Shown: in pieces, positions 43,397 through 52,142 of the stretch | Layout: the number at the start of each line of letters is the position of its first letter | Numbering within the stretch: position 1 is the stretch's first letter | From: Brevibacillus fluminis | GTDB taxonomy: Bacteria > Bacillota > Bacilli > Brevibacillales > Brevibacillaceae | Direction of reading: 5' to 3' | Length of the DNA stretch: 64,000 nt | NCBI RefSeq assembly: GCF_003710825.1 | Contig: NZ_RHHQ01000007.1 | Span: 248,001-312,000, forward strand | Translations under genes and position numbers: made by a program | Notes under the pieces: model-generated | The model's input: the letters and a program-made list of their open reading frames with translations, nothing else | Database searches by the model: none | Told to the model about the DNA's origin: nothing

Positions 43397-44995
43397 ATGA
43401 AAAAAAATGCGACAGCGCTGTCGGTTGTACTGATCAGCAGCATGCTTTTTGGCTTAAACGGTGCCATGGCGGAAGAGAAGAAGCAGGACGATCCGCTTTA
43501 TCCGGCATACATCAACTTCAAATTCGGCTTTATCAATAAAGAAGGCAAACAGATGATTGCCCCGCAATTCAGCTGGGTGGGCACGTTTAGCGAAGGATTG
43601 GCGCCGGCGAGCGGGGAAAACGGCAAGGTGGGCTTCATCGACCGGACAGGCAAATTCGTGATTCAGCCCGTTTATGAATCAGTGGTGGACTCGTTTACAA
43701 ACGGAATCGCCCACGTCAGCTTAAACGATGATGTGTTGACCATTGACAAAACCGGCAAGGCAATGGGACCAAACCCGGACAAGATCGGTTTGGACGGCTA
43801 CTATGAAGGTCTTGCAGCAGTACTCGATGGCGAAAAATGGGGCTTCATAGACGAAAAGGGGAACTGGATTGTGAAGCCGACCTATGATATGGTCGGGCGT
43901 TTTTCCGAAGGGTTGGCAGCTGTAAGTCAGGATAATGCAAAGCAAGGCTACATCGACAAGACTGGCAAGCTCATCCTGCCAGCCCAGTATAGCTTTGCTG
44001 GAGAATTCCACGAGGGCAAAGCGGCTGTCACGATTAACGACAAAATGGGCTTTATCGATAAAACGGGCAAAGTCGTTATTCAGCCGAACTTTTTCAGCGT
44101 CGGTGATTTCACAGACGGCCTCGCACCCGTCGAAGTGCAAGAGGGAGAAACATACAAGTACGGGCTGATCAATGCCAAGGGCGAATACGTGGTGAAACCG
44201 GTATGGGACGCGCTGCCGCAAGTGATCGATGGCCTTGTTTATGTAGACAATAAGCTATTCGATAAGACGGGCAAACAACTTCTTGAAGCACAAGGTACCA
44301 TTTATCCGTTTCAGGACGGTTTGGCGGAAGTGAGCAAGGATCTGCACTCTTCTTATATCGATATGACCGGCAAAACGGTCTGGACCGAATCGCGCGATTA
44401 TGCCCTCGGCAACGGTGCGACATTGGTGGAAAAGAAACAGTCGCTTCAATCCGAGGATTCCTACATGTACTATCCGCAAGTCACCGGATTGAAGGATACC
44501 AAGCTGCAGGATGCGCTGAACAAAACGCTGGTTGAGAAATTCGCGCCTAAAATCGAGGAAGAACCAGACCTCAGCTTTTCGTCGGATTACCGCGTCGTGT
44601 TCCAGAAAAACAACATCCTCAACATTATCGGCGACTCGTATTCCTACTACATCGGCGCGGCGCACGGTATGCCGGGAAGAGACTCTGTCGTTCTCGATAT
44701 GGCGACAGGCAAAACTATCGGCCTGAAAGACTTGTTCAAAGCGGGTAGTGACTACAAAAAAGTGAGCAACACCGTGATCAAAGACGGTTTTAAGAGCATG
44801 GAAATGCCGCTGCTTGAAGACTTCGAAAGCATCGAGGATGACACGGCGTTTTACTTGACCAAAAACGGGATCGTTGTCTATTTCCAGCCATACGAATATA
44901 CCCCGTACGCAGCAGGCTTCCCCGAATTCGAGATTCCGTACAGCACGCTGAAACCATATTTAGCTGAGCAGCATGATTTTTGGAAGGAAAAATAA
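43397..44995 (+). CDS. Exported WG-repeat protein with C-terminal DUF3298 domain
   Basis: 532 residues from the ATG at 43397; the longer frame from 43358 crosses the putative promoter. A signal peptide (about 1-26, ending near AMAEE) is followed by 8-10 WG repeats of the form WGFIDEKGNWIVKPTYDMV, at about residues 35-330. A C-terminal region (about 355-525) resembles DUF3298 with DUF4163, as in anti-sigma factor RsiV and deacetylase PdaC. The RsiV-type domain plus an ECF-type promoter suggests an envelope-stress protein. Extracytoplasmic; exact function unknown. Confidence 0.85.
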   Translation: MKKNATALSVVLISSMLFGLNGAMAEEKKQDDPLYPAYINFKFGFINKEGKQMIAPQFSWVGTFSEGLAPASGENGKVGFIDRTGKFVIQPVYESVVDSFTNGIAHVSLNDDVLTIDKTGKAMGPNPDKIGLDGYYEGLAAVLDGEKWGFIDEKGNWIVKPTYDMVGRFSEGLAAVSQDNAKQGYIDKTGKLILPAQYSFAGEFHEGKAAVTINDKMGFIDKTGKVVIQPNFFSVGDFTDGLAPVEVQEGETYKYGLINAKGEYVVKPVWDALPQVIDGLVYVDNKLFDKTGKQLLEAQGTIYPFQDGLAEVSKDLHSSYIDMTGKTVWTESRDYALGNGATLVEKKQSLQSEDSYMYYPQVTGLKDTKLQDALNKTLVEKFAPKIEEEPDLSFSSDYRVVFQKNNILNIIGDSYSYYIGAAHGMPGRDSVVLDMATGKTIGLKDLFKAGSDYKKVSNTVIKDGFKSMEMPLLEDFESIEDDTAFYLTKNGIVVYFQPYEYTPYAAGFPEFEIPYSTLKPYLAEQHDFWKEK

Positions 44996-45008
44996 TGTAA
45001 GGAACACC

Positions 45009-45046
45009 AAATCCCCCTGACCCTTTGGAAGTCAGGGGGATTTTTT
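45009..45046. terminator. Bidirectional terminator
   Basis: ATCCCCCTGAC pairs with GTCAGGGGGAT and TTTTTT follows, between the convergent WG-repeat and gerAC genes. Confidence 0.88.
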
Positions 45047-45058
45047 CAGGGCCTCTTC

Positions 45059-46168
45059 CTATTTCGACGTTCCCATTCCGATAATGGTGGCTTTCACCTT
45101 TACGTTCACATCCCCCTTCGCGAGTGCTTCGCCCCATTGATTTTGCACAGACTTCCAATGACTGTATTCATAAGCACGCGCGTGCAAGCCAAGGCCAATC
45201 GGATCGATTTTCGCTTTTTGAATTTTGCGGATGAGCACCTTGAAGCGTTTATCCAACTCTTCTTCCATGTCCTTCTCCAGCTTTTTCGCCTCTTTCCTGA
45301 TATCGAGTTGAAACAGCCGTTCTGTCAAAGCTACCCTCATTTTTACCTCAATGTCGAACTTGAACTTGTCGTCTGAAAATCCTGTTTTTGTTTTAACGGA
45401 GATTTTCTCGGTGGAGAAGCTATACGCATTGGCTGGGAAAACCTCACCCTTCGGTTGCTCGGGGGCTTTAAACGTGAATCCGAAGTCCCCTTTCAGCTTG
45501 TTCTGTAAAATGCGAAGCAATTTGGTCTCGTCGGCACCAATGGTGAACGCATATCTTCCCCCTTCTTCGAACAGCGCCGTACCGACGACCATCACCTCAT
45601 CATCGGTGTGCAGTTCGGTCACGCTCGGCGTTATTCCTTTTTCGTACGTCTCCCTGCGAAGATCCTGCAGTGTTGTCTTTACGGTAAGATTTCGGCGAGA
45701 GGCCGTATCGATCAGTTTTGCCAGGTAAAGGGGGAGACGAGGCTTGTTTGCGGGTTTCAATTGGATGAGCTCGTAAGCAAGTCCTTCGACCATCGCAATT
45801 CTCACGTTCACTGTGTTTTTGGGATCCCGCAGAAACGGTTCAAGCAGCTTGAACCAGCCCTTATGCTGCATCACGCGCTTTCCGATCAAAAACACCTGCG
45901 CTTTCCCTCCGGTCGTCAAAGCCATAAACGTTTTGTCGTCTTCATCCCTCGATTTCCGCAGCGTTGCCGCCCTTGATACATAGACCTCTTCTTTAATTTT
46001 TGCCTCTTTATTGAAAACGGGGCTGGATGCGGAAAAAATCAAGTTATTCTTTTCATCAAGATCGATACCGATGAGAAGAGATAGGGATGCGTCTTCGATA
46101 TCGATCCTGTCCGCACATCCTGTCGTTACCATTGCCAGAGACAAGAGCCCGATCAACAGCTTCTTCAT
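45059..46168 (-). CDS. gerAC: Spore germination lipoprotein, Ger(x)C family
   Basis: 369 residues from the ATG at 46168 behind GGAGGGGGAAAG. The signal peptide ends in a lipobox, VTTGC, with the lipid-anchored Cys18. The rest fits the GerAC fold (ADRIDIEDASLSLLIGIDLD near the N-terminus is typical). It is one of three parts of a germinant receptor in the spore inner membrane. The start overlaps the gerAB stop by four bases. The gene symbol marks the family; the germinant cannot be read. Confidence 0.93.
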   Translation of the reverse strand: MKKLLIGLLSLAMVTTGCADRIDIEDASLSLLIGIDLDEKNNLIFSASSPVFNKEAKIKEEVYVSRAATLRKSRDEDDKTFMALTTGGKAQVFLIGKRVMQHKGWFKLLEPFLRDPKNTVNVRIAMVEGLAYELIQLKPANKPRLPLYLAKLIDTASRRNLTVKTTLQDLRRETYEKGITPSVTELHTDDEVMVVGTALFEEGGRYAFTIGADETKLLRILQNKLKGDFGFTFKAPEQPKGEVFPANAYSFSTEKISVKTKTGFSDDKFKFDIEVKMRVALTERLFQLDIRKEAKKLEKDMEEELDKRFKVLIRKIQKAKIDPIGLGLHARAYEYSHWKSVQNQWGEALAKGDVNVKVKATIIGMGTSK

Positions 46169-47265
46169 TCGGCTTTCCCCCTCCGGAACAGTTCGAAGCC
46201 TCGGACATAGACGTACAGCAGAACAGGAAGCACATACATGACAATCATTCCGGCACGGGTCAGCAGCTTTACCCATTCGTCGGCTTGATTCCATGTCGGC
46301 TTAACCACGTAGACAACTCCGATTGCCAGCAATAAATAAATGGAGCTGTGCAGGCGATGATCATGTTTCTGACGGATTTGGGATGTTGAGAAAACAGTGC
46401 AGTAAATGTAGATGATCCAGGCCTTGGACACGACAAATAAATAAAAAGCCAGAATCACCATATCGAACCGTTCCAGAAAGCGAAACTCGATGTTTTTGAG
46501 CAAACTCAACACAGGTTGATTCAACGTGGTGATTCCATCCGGCGTATAAAAAACAAAGCAAACGATGGTGACGTACATATAGTAGAGCATCGTCATGGTA
46601 TTGGCGATTAAAAACCCGTGTATGGCGTATTTCTTGTTTTGCAGAAACGGATGAATAAAAAAGAGGACCTCGATGCCCGCATAAGCGAAAACCGTCGTCG
46701 GCAATCCCTTCAAGACGGGGCCCCATCCTTCCTTAAGCACAGGCAGCAGATGGAGAGGCTCTGCTCTCCCCAGCGGAAACAACAAAAAAAACGGGATCCA
46801 TAACATCATATAAAAGACGAGTTCCACGTATCGGGCTTGTACGCGCAAGCCATTGCGAACGACAAGATAGGTCGGAATAGCGAACAGCAGCAGGACCAGA
46901 TATCCTGGTGTTTTCGTCAAAAACCATGCTTTGATATAGAGCATCGAATTCACCAGGATGTCCAGGCCAAAAAAGGCAAAGTAGGCAATCAAAGGAAGAA
47001 ATAGTAGTTTCCCGAACCACTTTCCGAACAAGTAGCTGAACAAATCCAGCATTGTAAAGTTCGGATACTTCCTAAGCGTCAGCAAGATGATCCAACCCGC
47101 CAAACAGTTGATCACCCACGCCACGAGTATCGTCACCCATCCGTCTGTTCCGCTCTTTTCGGCAACCTGCCTCGGAAGTGACAATATCCCTGTTCCGACT
47201 TGGGCCCCATGGATCAGAAAAATGTATTGCATCAAGGTAATTTCGTTCAGCGTGTATTTTCTCAT
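46165..47265 (-). CDS. gerAB: Spore germination permease-like protein, GerAB family
   Basis: 366 residues from the ATG at 47265; upstream frame to 47388 overlaps gerAA and is rejected. Ten membrane helices of the APC-like GerAB type, beginning MRKYTLNEITLMQYIFLIHG and GTGILSLPRQVAEKSG. This subunit is thought to bind the germinant. Overlaps both neighbours by four bases in the usual A-B-C order. Confidence 0.94.
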   Translation of the reverse strand: MRKYTLNEITLMQYIFLIHGAQVGTGILSLPRQVAEKSGTDGWVTILVAWVINCLAGWIILLTLRKYPNFTMLDLFSYLFGKWFGKLLFLPLIAYFAFFGLDILVNSMLYIKAWFLTKTPGYLVLLLFAIPTYLVVRNGLRVQARYVELVFYMMLWIPFFLLFPLGRAEPLHLLPVLKEGWGPVLKGLPTTVFAYAGIEVLFFIHPFLQNKKYAIHGFLIANTMTMLYYMYVTIVCFVFYTPDGITTLNQPVLSLLKNIEFRFLERFDMVILAFYLFVVSKAWIIYIYCTVFSTSQIRQKHDHRLHSSIYLLLAIGVVYVVKPTWNQADEWVKLLTRAGMIVMYVLPVLLYVYVRGFELFRRGKAE

Positions 47266-48824
47266 GACTGGTCCCCTCTCGGGCGTGTGTGGCTCATCCG
47301 GACTTCTTGCGTCGGTCTGGCGCTTTTCGGCCGCTTGAGCATCGTCCATAAAGGGAAACGGATGAACGTATCCTTCATATCTACCCAACGGAACGGGGCC
47401 AGTGGGCTGCCGTAAGGAGTCCCAACCGACTCTAGGGCGACCAGATGGGCAACCAGAGTCATAGCGCCAATCACGATCCCGACGATCCCAAACAGCGAGG
47501 CCATCAACATCATCGGAAAACGCAGCAGCCTGACCGCAGTCCCCATGTCGTAGCTGGGCAGAATGAACGAAGCGATCGCGGTGGAGGCAACCACGATGAC
47601 CATGATGTTGCTGACAATGCCTGCTTGTACAGCAGCCTGCCCGATGACGATGCCACCCACGATCCCGATCGTTTGCCCAACCGGAGCAGGAAGGCGGATC
47701 CCAGCCTCACGCATCATTTCCAGCATGATTTCCATCATTGTGGCTTCCAGAAGAGGCGGGAACGGCACCCGTGCCCTTGATTCGGCGATCGACAAAAACA
47801 ATTGAAGCGGGACCACCTCGTAATTGTAAGAAATGAACGCAATATAGATAGCCGGGAGAAACAAGGCGATCATGAAAGCCAAAAAGCGTAAAAGCCGAAT
47901 AAACGATGCAATCTGCCAACGCATGCTGTAGTCATCGATACTTTGAAAAAACGAAGTAAACGAAACCGGGGCGATGATGACGCTGGGTGAACGGTCAACG
48001 ACCACGACAAAACGACCTGCCAGCAGTTGGGCTGCTGCTGAATCCGGACGCTCCGTGATGATGAACTGGGGAAACGGCGAAAACGGGTTATCTTCGATAA
48101 GCTCAGCCAATTCCCCCGTATTGATCACGGCATCTACATCGATTTGGCTAATGCGCCCTTCCAGTTCCAAAAGAACGTCCGGATGGGCGATATCTTCTAT
48201 ATACATGATCCAGACTTGTGTTTTCCCACGACTCCCTACCACCTGCTTTACAATGCGAAGCCCCGGGCTCGGAATGTACCTTCGCAGCATCGAGATATTT
48301 TGCATCCCGATCTCCAAAAAACCCTGATGCGCCCCTTTTAGAGAGCTTTCCAGCTGGGGATCTTCGATAGCGCGCTGGGGCCAGCCTTTTGTATCGTAGA
48401 CCCACGCCTCCTGCCGCCCTTCCATGAAAAGCACGCTCTCTCCAAAGAGAATGGCGGTTACCACGTCGCCCCAGGTCGTAACGATGTTGAACCCGCTGAT
48501 CGTAGGTAACGGGATTTCAATTTCGTTTCTTGGATCGGTGTTACCATACATCAATGGGCGCAAAACGTTGTTGTTGAGCGCATTTTTATCTGTCATTCCA
48601 TCAAGATAGCAAAGAGCAATCGGAGTCCCATGGGGACCGACCGCTACCTCATAAATAACCAAATCGGGTGAAGCAGGGAAAGAACGGTGGATTTCCTCGA
48701 TATTCCGGGACAATTCAGGATGAAGCGGACGAACATCTTCCTCCTGAACCGGTTGGTTCGATTTCACTTGTTTTCCCCTGTGGGAGTAACGTTTTCTTTT
48801 GAGGAATTCACCAAAAAAGAACAT
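47262..48824 (-). CDS. gerAA: Spore germination protein, GerAA family
   Basis: 520 residues from the ATG at 48824, 6 bases after GGGGAG (a TTG at 48830 is also in frame). N- and C-terminal soluble regions flank four or five membrane helices, with the conserved YLDGMTDKNALN, VDRSPSVIIAPVSF and PAIYIAFISYNYEVVPLQL blocks. GerAA forms the ion-channel-like oligomer of the germinant receptor. It is first of the operon; expected to be expressed in the forespore, but I did not identify a sigma-G promoter. Confidence 0.95.
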   Translation of the reverse strand: MFFFGEFLKRKRYSHRGKQVKSNQPVQEEDVRPLHPELSRNIEEIHRSFPASPDLVIYEVAVGPHGTPIALCYLDGMTDKNALNNNVLRPLMYGNTDPRNEIEIPLPTISGFNIVTTWGDVVTAILFGESVLFMEGRQEAWVYDTKGWPQRAIEDPQLESSLKGAHQGFLEIGMQNISMLRRYIPSPGLRIVKQVVGSRGKTQVWIMYIEDIAHPDVLLELEGRISQIDVDAVINTGELAELIEDNPFSPFPQFIITERPDSAAAQLLAGRFVVVVDRSPSVIIAPVSFTSFFQSIDDYSMRWQIASFIRLLRFLAFMIALFLPAIYIAFISYNYEVVPLQLFLSIAESRARVPFPPLLEATMMEIMLEMMREAGIRLPAPVGQTIGIVGGIVIGQAAVQAGIVSNIMVIVVASTAIASFILPSYDMGTAVRLLRFPMMLMASLFGIVGIVIGAMTLVAHLVALESVGTPYGSPLAPFRWVDMKDTFIRFPLWTMLKRPKSARPTQEVRMSHTRPRGDQS

Positions 48825-48895
48825 GATCAACTCCCCCCAACGTGTAATATTTTCTTAGGATGGATAATATTTGGGGCATTATTCATTGCCATCAC

Positions 48896-48973
48896 ATGAG
48901 CCTCGCACAAATCGCAGTGTTCACAGGCATTACCGAACAAGAGATTGAAAAATTGAAGAAAAACGATGAGTAA
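48896..48973 (+). pseudogene. Remnant of an Rpn/PD-(D/E)XK-type transposase-nuclease C-terminus
   Basis: A 25-codon frame from ATG to TAA encodes MSLAQIAVFTGITEQEIEKL plus a short basic end. This resembles the C-terminal tail of Rpn-family (PDDEXK nuclease/transposase) proteins, where a LEEIAEITGLSxEEIEKLK-like ending is common. No upstream coding in this frame is seen, so it is likely a decayed fragment rather than a gene. Confidence 0.4.
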
Positions 48974-48975
48974 AC

Positions 48976-49028
48976 AACAAAGATCCGTAAAAAAGGCCCT
49001 CCAAGCAGGCCCTTCTTACGGATCTTTT
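48976..49028. terminator. Bidirectional terminator of the sigma-54 regulator gene
   Basis: AAAGATCCGTAA pairs with TTACGGATCTTT around an inner GGCCCT/AGGCCC hairpin, with TTTTT on the right and AAAAAA inside; lies 2 bases after the minus-strand stop. Confidence 0.82.
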
Positions 49029-49030
49029 TC

Positions 49031-50455
49031 TTATTCCTCTCCCGGCTCCAGTTGAATCCCATACTTCTTCACCCGTCGCATGAACAGCGATTGCGTGATT
49101 CCGAGCGCCTGCGCCGTCTTCCGCGAGCTTTTGTGCGTCTTCAGCGCTTGCAAAATCAATTCCGCCTCGATTTTTTCAATCCGTTCCGTAAGTGACAGGC
49201 TGGTGTCGAGCGTCAGCAAGCTTTCCTCGATCGCGCTCATCCCGCGCAGCTCCTCCGGTAGGTCGGATATTTGAATCTCCACGTTTTTGGCGGTAATCAC
49301 GATGCGCTCCACCAGGTTTTCCAGCTCCCGGACATTGCCTGGCCAGTCGTAGTGATGCAGCACATCGAGCACCTCAGTGGAAAATTTGCGCTCCTGATTG
49401 TGCTTGATATTGAATTTCTGCAAATAGAAGTAGAGCAGCGGGAAAATGTCCTCGGTTCGTTCGCGCAGCGGCGGGACGTTGATCGGCAGGATGTTCAGCC
49501 GGTAATACAGGTCGTGGCGGAACTTGCCGGCCTTCACCCGATCGAGCAGGTTGGCGTTGGTAGCCGCGATGATCCGCACATCCGCCGTATATGCCTTCGT
49601 ATCGCCGATCGGCATGTAGGTTTTGTTTTGCAAAAGCAGCAGCAGCTTCGATTGCAAATGAAACGGCAGCTCGCTGATTTCATCCAAAAAGAGCGTGCCT
49701 TTTTCCGCCATTTTCACCAGACCGATTTTCCCCGTGTGGCTTGCCCCTGTAAACGCCCCTTTTTGATACCCAAACAGCTCGGACTCGATCAGGGACTCAG
49801 GGATTGCGCTACAGTTGACGTGTACGAACGGCGCGTCGCAGCGGTCGCTGAGCTTGTGAATATGTTCGGCATGATACGTTTTGCCCACCCCGGTTTCTCC
49901 GGTGATCAGGACGGTCGTATCGACAGCGGCCACTTTTTTCAACAGCTCGAGTAGCGACAAGTAGGAGCGGCTGCTGCCGATCAGCGTGGCAGGCATGCTG
50001 CTTTGCGCCTCTCGTTTCATCAAGTCGATCTCCTGGCTGTAACGCCTGAGCAGCGAGACGGTCTCTTCCAGCTGCGAGCTCGTCCGCACCGCCTCGGTGA
50101 TGTCGCGCGAATGGGCGACGATCAAATCGGGCTTGCCATGCTCGTCGGGGATGATATAGCCGGTGACGAGGTAGCGGCTCCGGTTGTTCACCAGCTGGAT
50201 GGTGGTGGTCGTCTTGCCCGTTTCCAGCACGAGGCGTGTGATCGAGGGACTAAAGATGCCCATTGATTCCAGCTCGGCAACATTGCGCCCGATCAGCTCT
50301 GATTTGGACAGCCCGCACAAATTTTCGCTGGCATTGTTCATCCAGAGTGTGGTTCCGATCGCATCCGAGATATAGATGCCGTCCGCAAGCACGTTAAAGA
50401 TGTCAATGAGATGGCTCAGCTTGAATTTTGACAAAATTTCTGCCTCTTTGTTCAT
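49031..50455 (-). CDS. Sigma-54-dependent activator with PAS sensor
   Basis: 474 residues from the ATG at 50455 behind GGGAGAGACC; the longer frame to 50686 runs through the promoter region. Domains: PAS (about 15-125, IYISDAIGTTLWMNNASENL), AAA+ (about 155-385) with GETGVGKT, the sigma-54 contact loop GAFTGAS and Walker B FLDEI, and a C-terminal Fis-type helix-turn-helix (about 435-470). It has no receiver domain, so it likely senses a small molecule. It is divergent from the CoA-transferase operon, whose promoter is of the sigma-54 type, and should activate it. Confidence 0.93.
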   Translation of the reverse strand: MNKEAEILSKFKLSHLIDIFNVLADGIYISDAIGTTLWMNNASENLCGLSKSELIGRNVAELESMGIFSPSITRLVLETGKTTTTIQLVNNRSRYLVTGYIIPDEHGKPDLIVAHSRDITEAVRTSSQLEETVSLLRRYSQEIDLMKREAQSSMPATLIGSSRSYLSLLELLKKVAAVDTTVLITGETGVGKTYHAEHIHKLSDRCDAPFVHVNCSAIPESLIESELFGYQKGAFTGASHTGKIGLVKMAEKGTLFLDEISELPFHLQSKLLLLLQNKTYMPIGDTKAYTADVRIIAATNANLLDRVKAGKFRHDLYYRLNILPINVPPLRERTEDIFPLLYFYLQKFNIKHNQERKFSTEVLDVLHHYDWPGNVRELENLVERIVITAKNVEIQISDLPEELRGMSAIEESLLTLDTSLSLTERIEKIEAELILQALKTHKSSRKTAQALGITQSLFMRRVKKYGIQLEPGEE

Positions 50456-50502
50456 TGGCGGTCTCTCCCGTCTCTCACTAAGTATCTGTATTCTACCGAA
50501 AT

Positions 50503-50599
50503 GAATCGGTTTTGAAAATACGTGAATTGAAATCGATTCAGTAGAAAACATGCGCCATTTCTGCCGATTTCGGTTCAGGAGCGAATCGAATTCGATTCG
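50503..50599. promoter_or_regulatory. Putative upstream activator sites
   Basis: Two pairs of GAATCG...CGATTC half-sites: 50503-50508 with 50534-50539, and the perfect 18-bp palindrome CGAATCGAATTCGATTCG at 50582-50599. They lie about 55-150 bases upstream of the -24 element, the usual place for enhancer-binding activators. Confidence 0.6.
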
Positions 50600-50650
50600 A
50601 CAAAAAGTTGGATATTGTCGAAAAAGCGCGTCTTGTAAGCGTTTTTTATT

Positions 50651-50668
50651 TTGGCACGGCTTTTGCAA
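50651..50668 (+). promoter_or_regulatory. Sigma-54 (-24/-12) promoter
   Basis: TTGGCACGGCTTTTGCAA fits the consensus TGGCAC-N5-TTGCA, with GG at 50653-50654 and GC at 50665-50666 (12 bases between first bases). It lies about 40 bases before the first gene of the operon. Confidence 0.85.
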
Positions 50669-50710
50669 TACTAGTGTGGTGTACAAGATAACACAAAAAG
50701 AGGGATGAGA

Positions 50711-51388
50711 TTGAATCCGTTGTTTTCCAAAATGGTTTCCCTGTCAGAAGCGCTGGAAACGATTACAGACGGGACAAGCCTAATGTATGGCGGGTTCGGC
50801 GGGATCGGTTCGCCAGCGGACTTGATTGCAGAAATTATGAATAAAGGGGTGCGCGATCTTGCGCTGATCGGCAATGACGCCGGATTTCCGGATGCGGGAA
50901 TCGGTCGGCTGATCACCAACGGCCAAGTCAAATCCCTCATCACTTCACATATAGGCTCCAATCCGGTTGCAGGCCAGCAGATGATGGATGGCACGCTCAC
51001 GATCGAATTTTTCCCGCAAGGTATTCTCGCTGAAAAAATTCGCGCAGGCGGCGTCGGGCTGCCAGGCATCATCGTCGATGTGGGCATGGGGACGATCGTG
51101 GAAGACGGCAAGCAAAAGGTGAAGCTGAACGGTGGTACCTATTTGGTAGAACCGGCGCTCACGGCAGATGTGGGCATCGTGTATGCGAAGCGGGCCGACA
51201 CGTATGGCAATCTAATTTTTGACAAAACGGCGCGCAATCTCAATCCGCTGGTGGCAATGGCCTGCGAGGTGACGATCGTCGAGGTGGAGGAGCTCGTCCC
51301 GGTCGGGGAGCTGGACCCGGAGATGATCGTTACCCCCGGAATCTACGTGGACTATATCGTGCAGCGAAACGGAGGGGAAACGCGATGA
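50711..51388 (+). CDS. Acyl-CoA/3-oxoacid CoA-transferase-like subunit A (AtoD-like)
   Basis: About 225 residues. Alpha subunit of a family I CoA-transferase: GGFGGIGSPADLI near residue 25 and EFFPQGILAEKIRAGGVGLPG near 105 are typical. The ATG at 50705 directly abuts the AGAGGG site, so the TTG at 50711 may be the real start. With the beta subunit it would activate acetoacetate or a similar 3-oxoacid with CoA, as in the E. coli ato operon, which is also sigma-54 dependent. The beta subunit lacks the catalytic Glu (see next entry), which makes the reaction uncertain. Confidence 0.85.
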   Translation: MNPLFSKMVSLSEALETITDGTSLMYGGFGGIGSPADLIAEIMNKGVRDLALIGNDAGFPDAGIGRLITNGQVKSLITSHIGSNPVAGQQMMDGTLTIEFFPQGILAEKIRAGGVGLPGIIVDVGMGTIVEDGKQKVKLNGGTYLVEPALTADVGIVYAKRADTYGNLIFDKTARNLNPLVAMACEVTIVEVEELVPVGELDPEMIVTPGIYVDYIVQRNGGETR

Positions 51389-52044
51389 GCCAGGGGAATG
51401 TCACGCGCTACCTGATCGCTCGCCGGGCAGCCAAAGAAATCGAGCCGGGGATGGCAGTCAATCTGGGGATCGGAATACCGGAGCTGGTCGCCGATTTCAT
51501 CCCGAACGAGTGGAATGTGATGTTCCATTCCGTCAATGGTATTTTGGGCATCGGGCCGACACCGCCAAAAGGCGAGGAAGATCCCCATCTGTTCAATGCT
51601 GGTGGTTCACCGGTCACGATACTGCCAGGCGCTTCCTTTTTCGATACGACGCTCGCGTACGGAATGATTCGGCGCGGCATGCTGGACGTAGCGATGATGG
51701 GGGGGCTGCAGGTGAGCAGCCGCGGAGATTTGGCCAACTGGATCGTGCCTGGCCAACGGGTGCACGGAATCGGTGGAGGTACCGAGCTGGCGCACAAAGC
51801 GCAAAAGGTGATTGTGCTGATGAATCATCTGAATGCAGAAAACGAGCCGAAAATCGTTCGCAACTGCACGCTCCCGCTGACGGCCAAGGATTGTGTCGAC
51901 CTGATCATCACGGAGATGGCGGTTATCGAAGTGACGCCTGACGGATTGTTACTAAAAGAAGTGATGTATCCGCACACGCTGGAGCAAGTGATCGCGTATA
52001 CGGCGGCACCGCTAAAGCTGTGTGAGCGGCTTCAGCTGGATTGA
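51385..52044 (+). CDS. CoA-transferase-like subunit B lacking the catalytic glutamate
   Basis: 219 residues, four-base overlap with subunit A. The fold is plainly family I CoA-transferase beta (GIGIPELVADFIP, FNAGGSPVTILPGASFFDT, LDVAMMGGLQVSSRGDLANW). The active-site motif normally reads SENGILG, with Glu forming the acyl-enzyme. Here codons at 51527-51538 read Ser-Val-Asn-Gly, so the Glu is Val. Either the pair is inactive, or it is a CoA-transferase-fold enzyme of another kind, as is known for the IpdAB ring-cleaving hydrolase. Sequencing error is unlikely but possible. Confidence 0.85.
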   Translation: MSQGNVTRYLIARRAAKEIEPGMAVNLGIGIPELVADFIPNEWNVMFHSVNGILGIGPTPPKGEEDPHLFNAGGSPVTILPGASFFDTTLAYGMIRRGMLDVAMMGGLQVSSRGDLANWIVPGQRVHGIGGGTELAHKAQKVIVLMNHLNAENEPKIVRNCTLPLTAKDCVDLIITEMAVIEVTPDGLLLKEVMYPHTLEQVIAYTAAPLKLCERLQLD

Positions 52045-52142
52045 AGCGAAATATGGGAGAGGGGGTGTTGCTGTTTCTCGAAGGAGCTGAGAAACGCAAC
52101 GTTCATGATGAAAAAACACAACAGAAACAGGGGGAAGAATCC

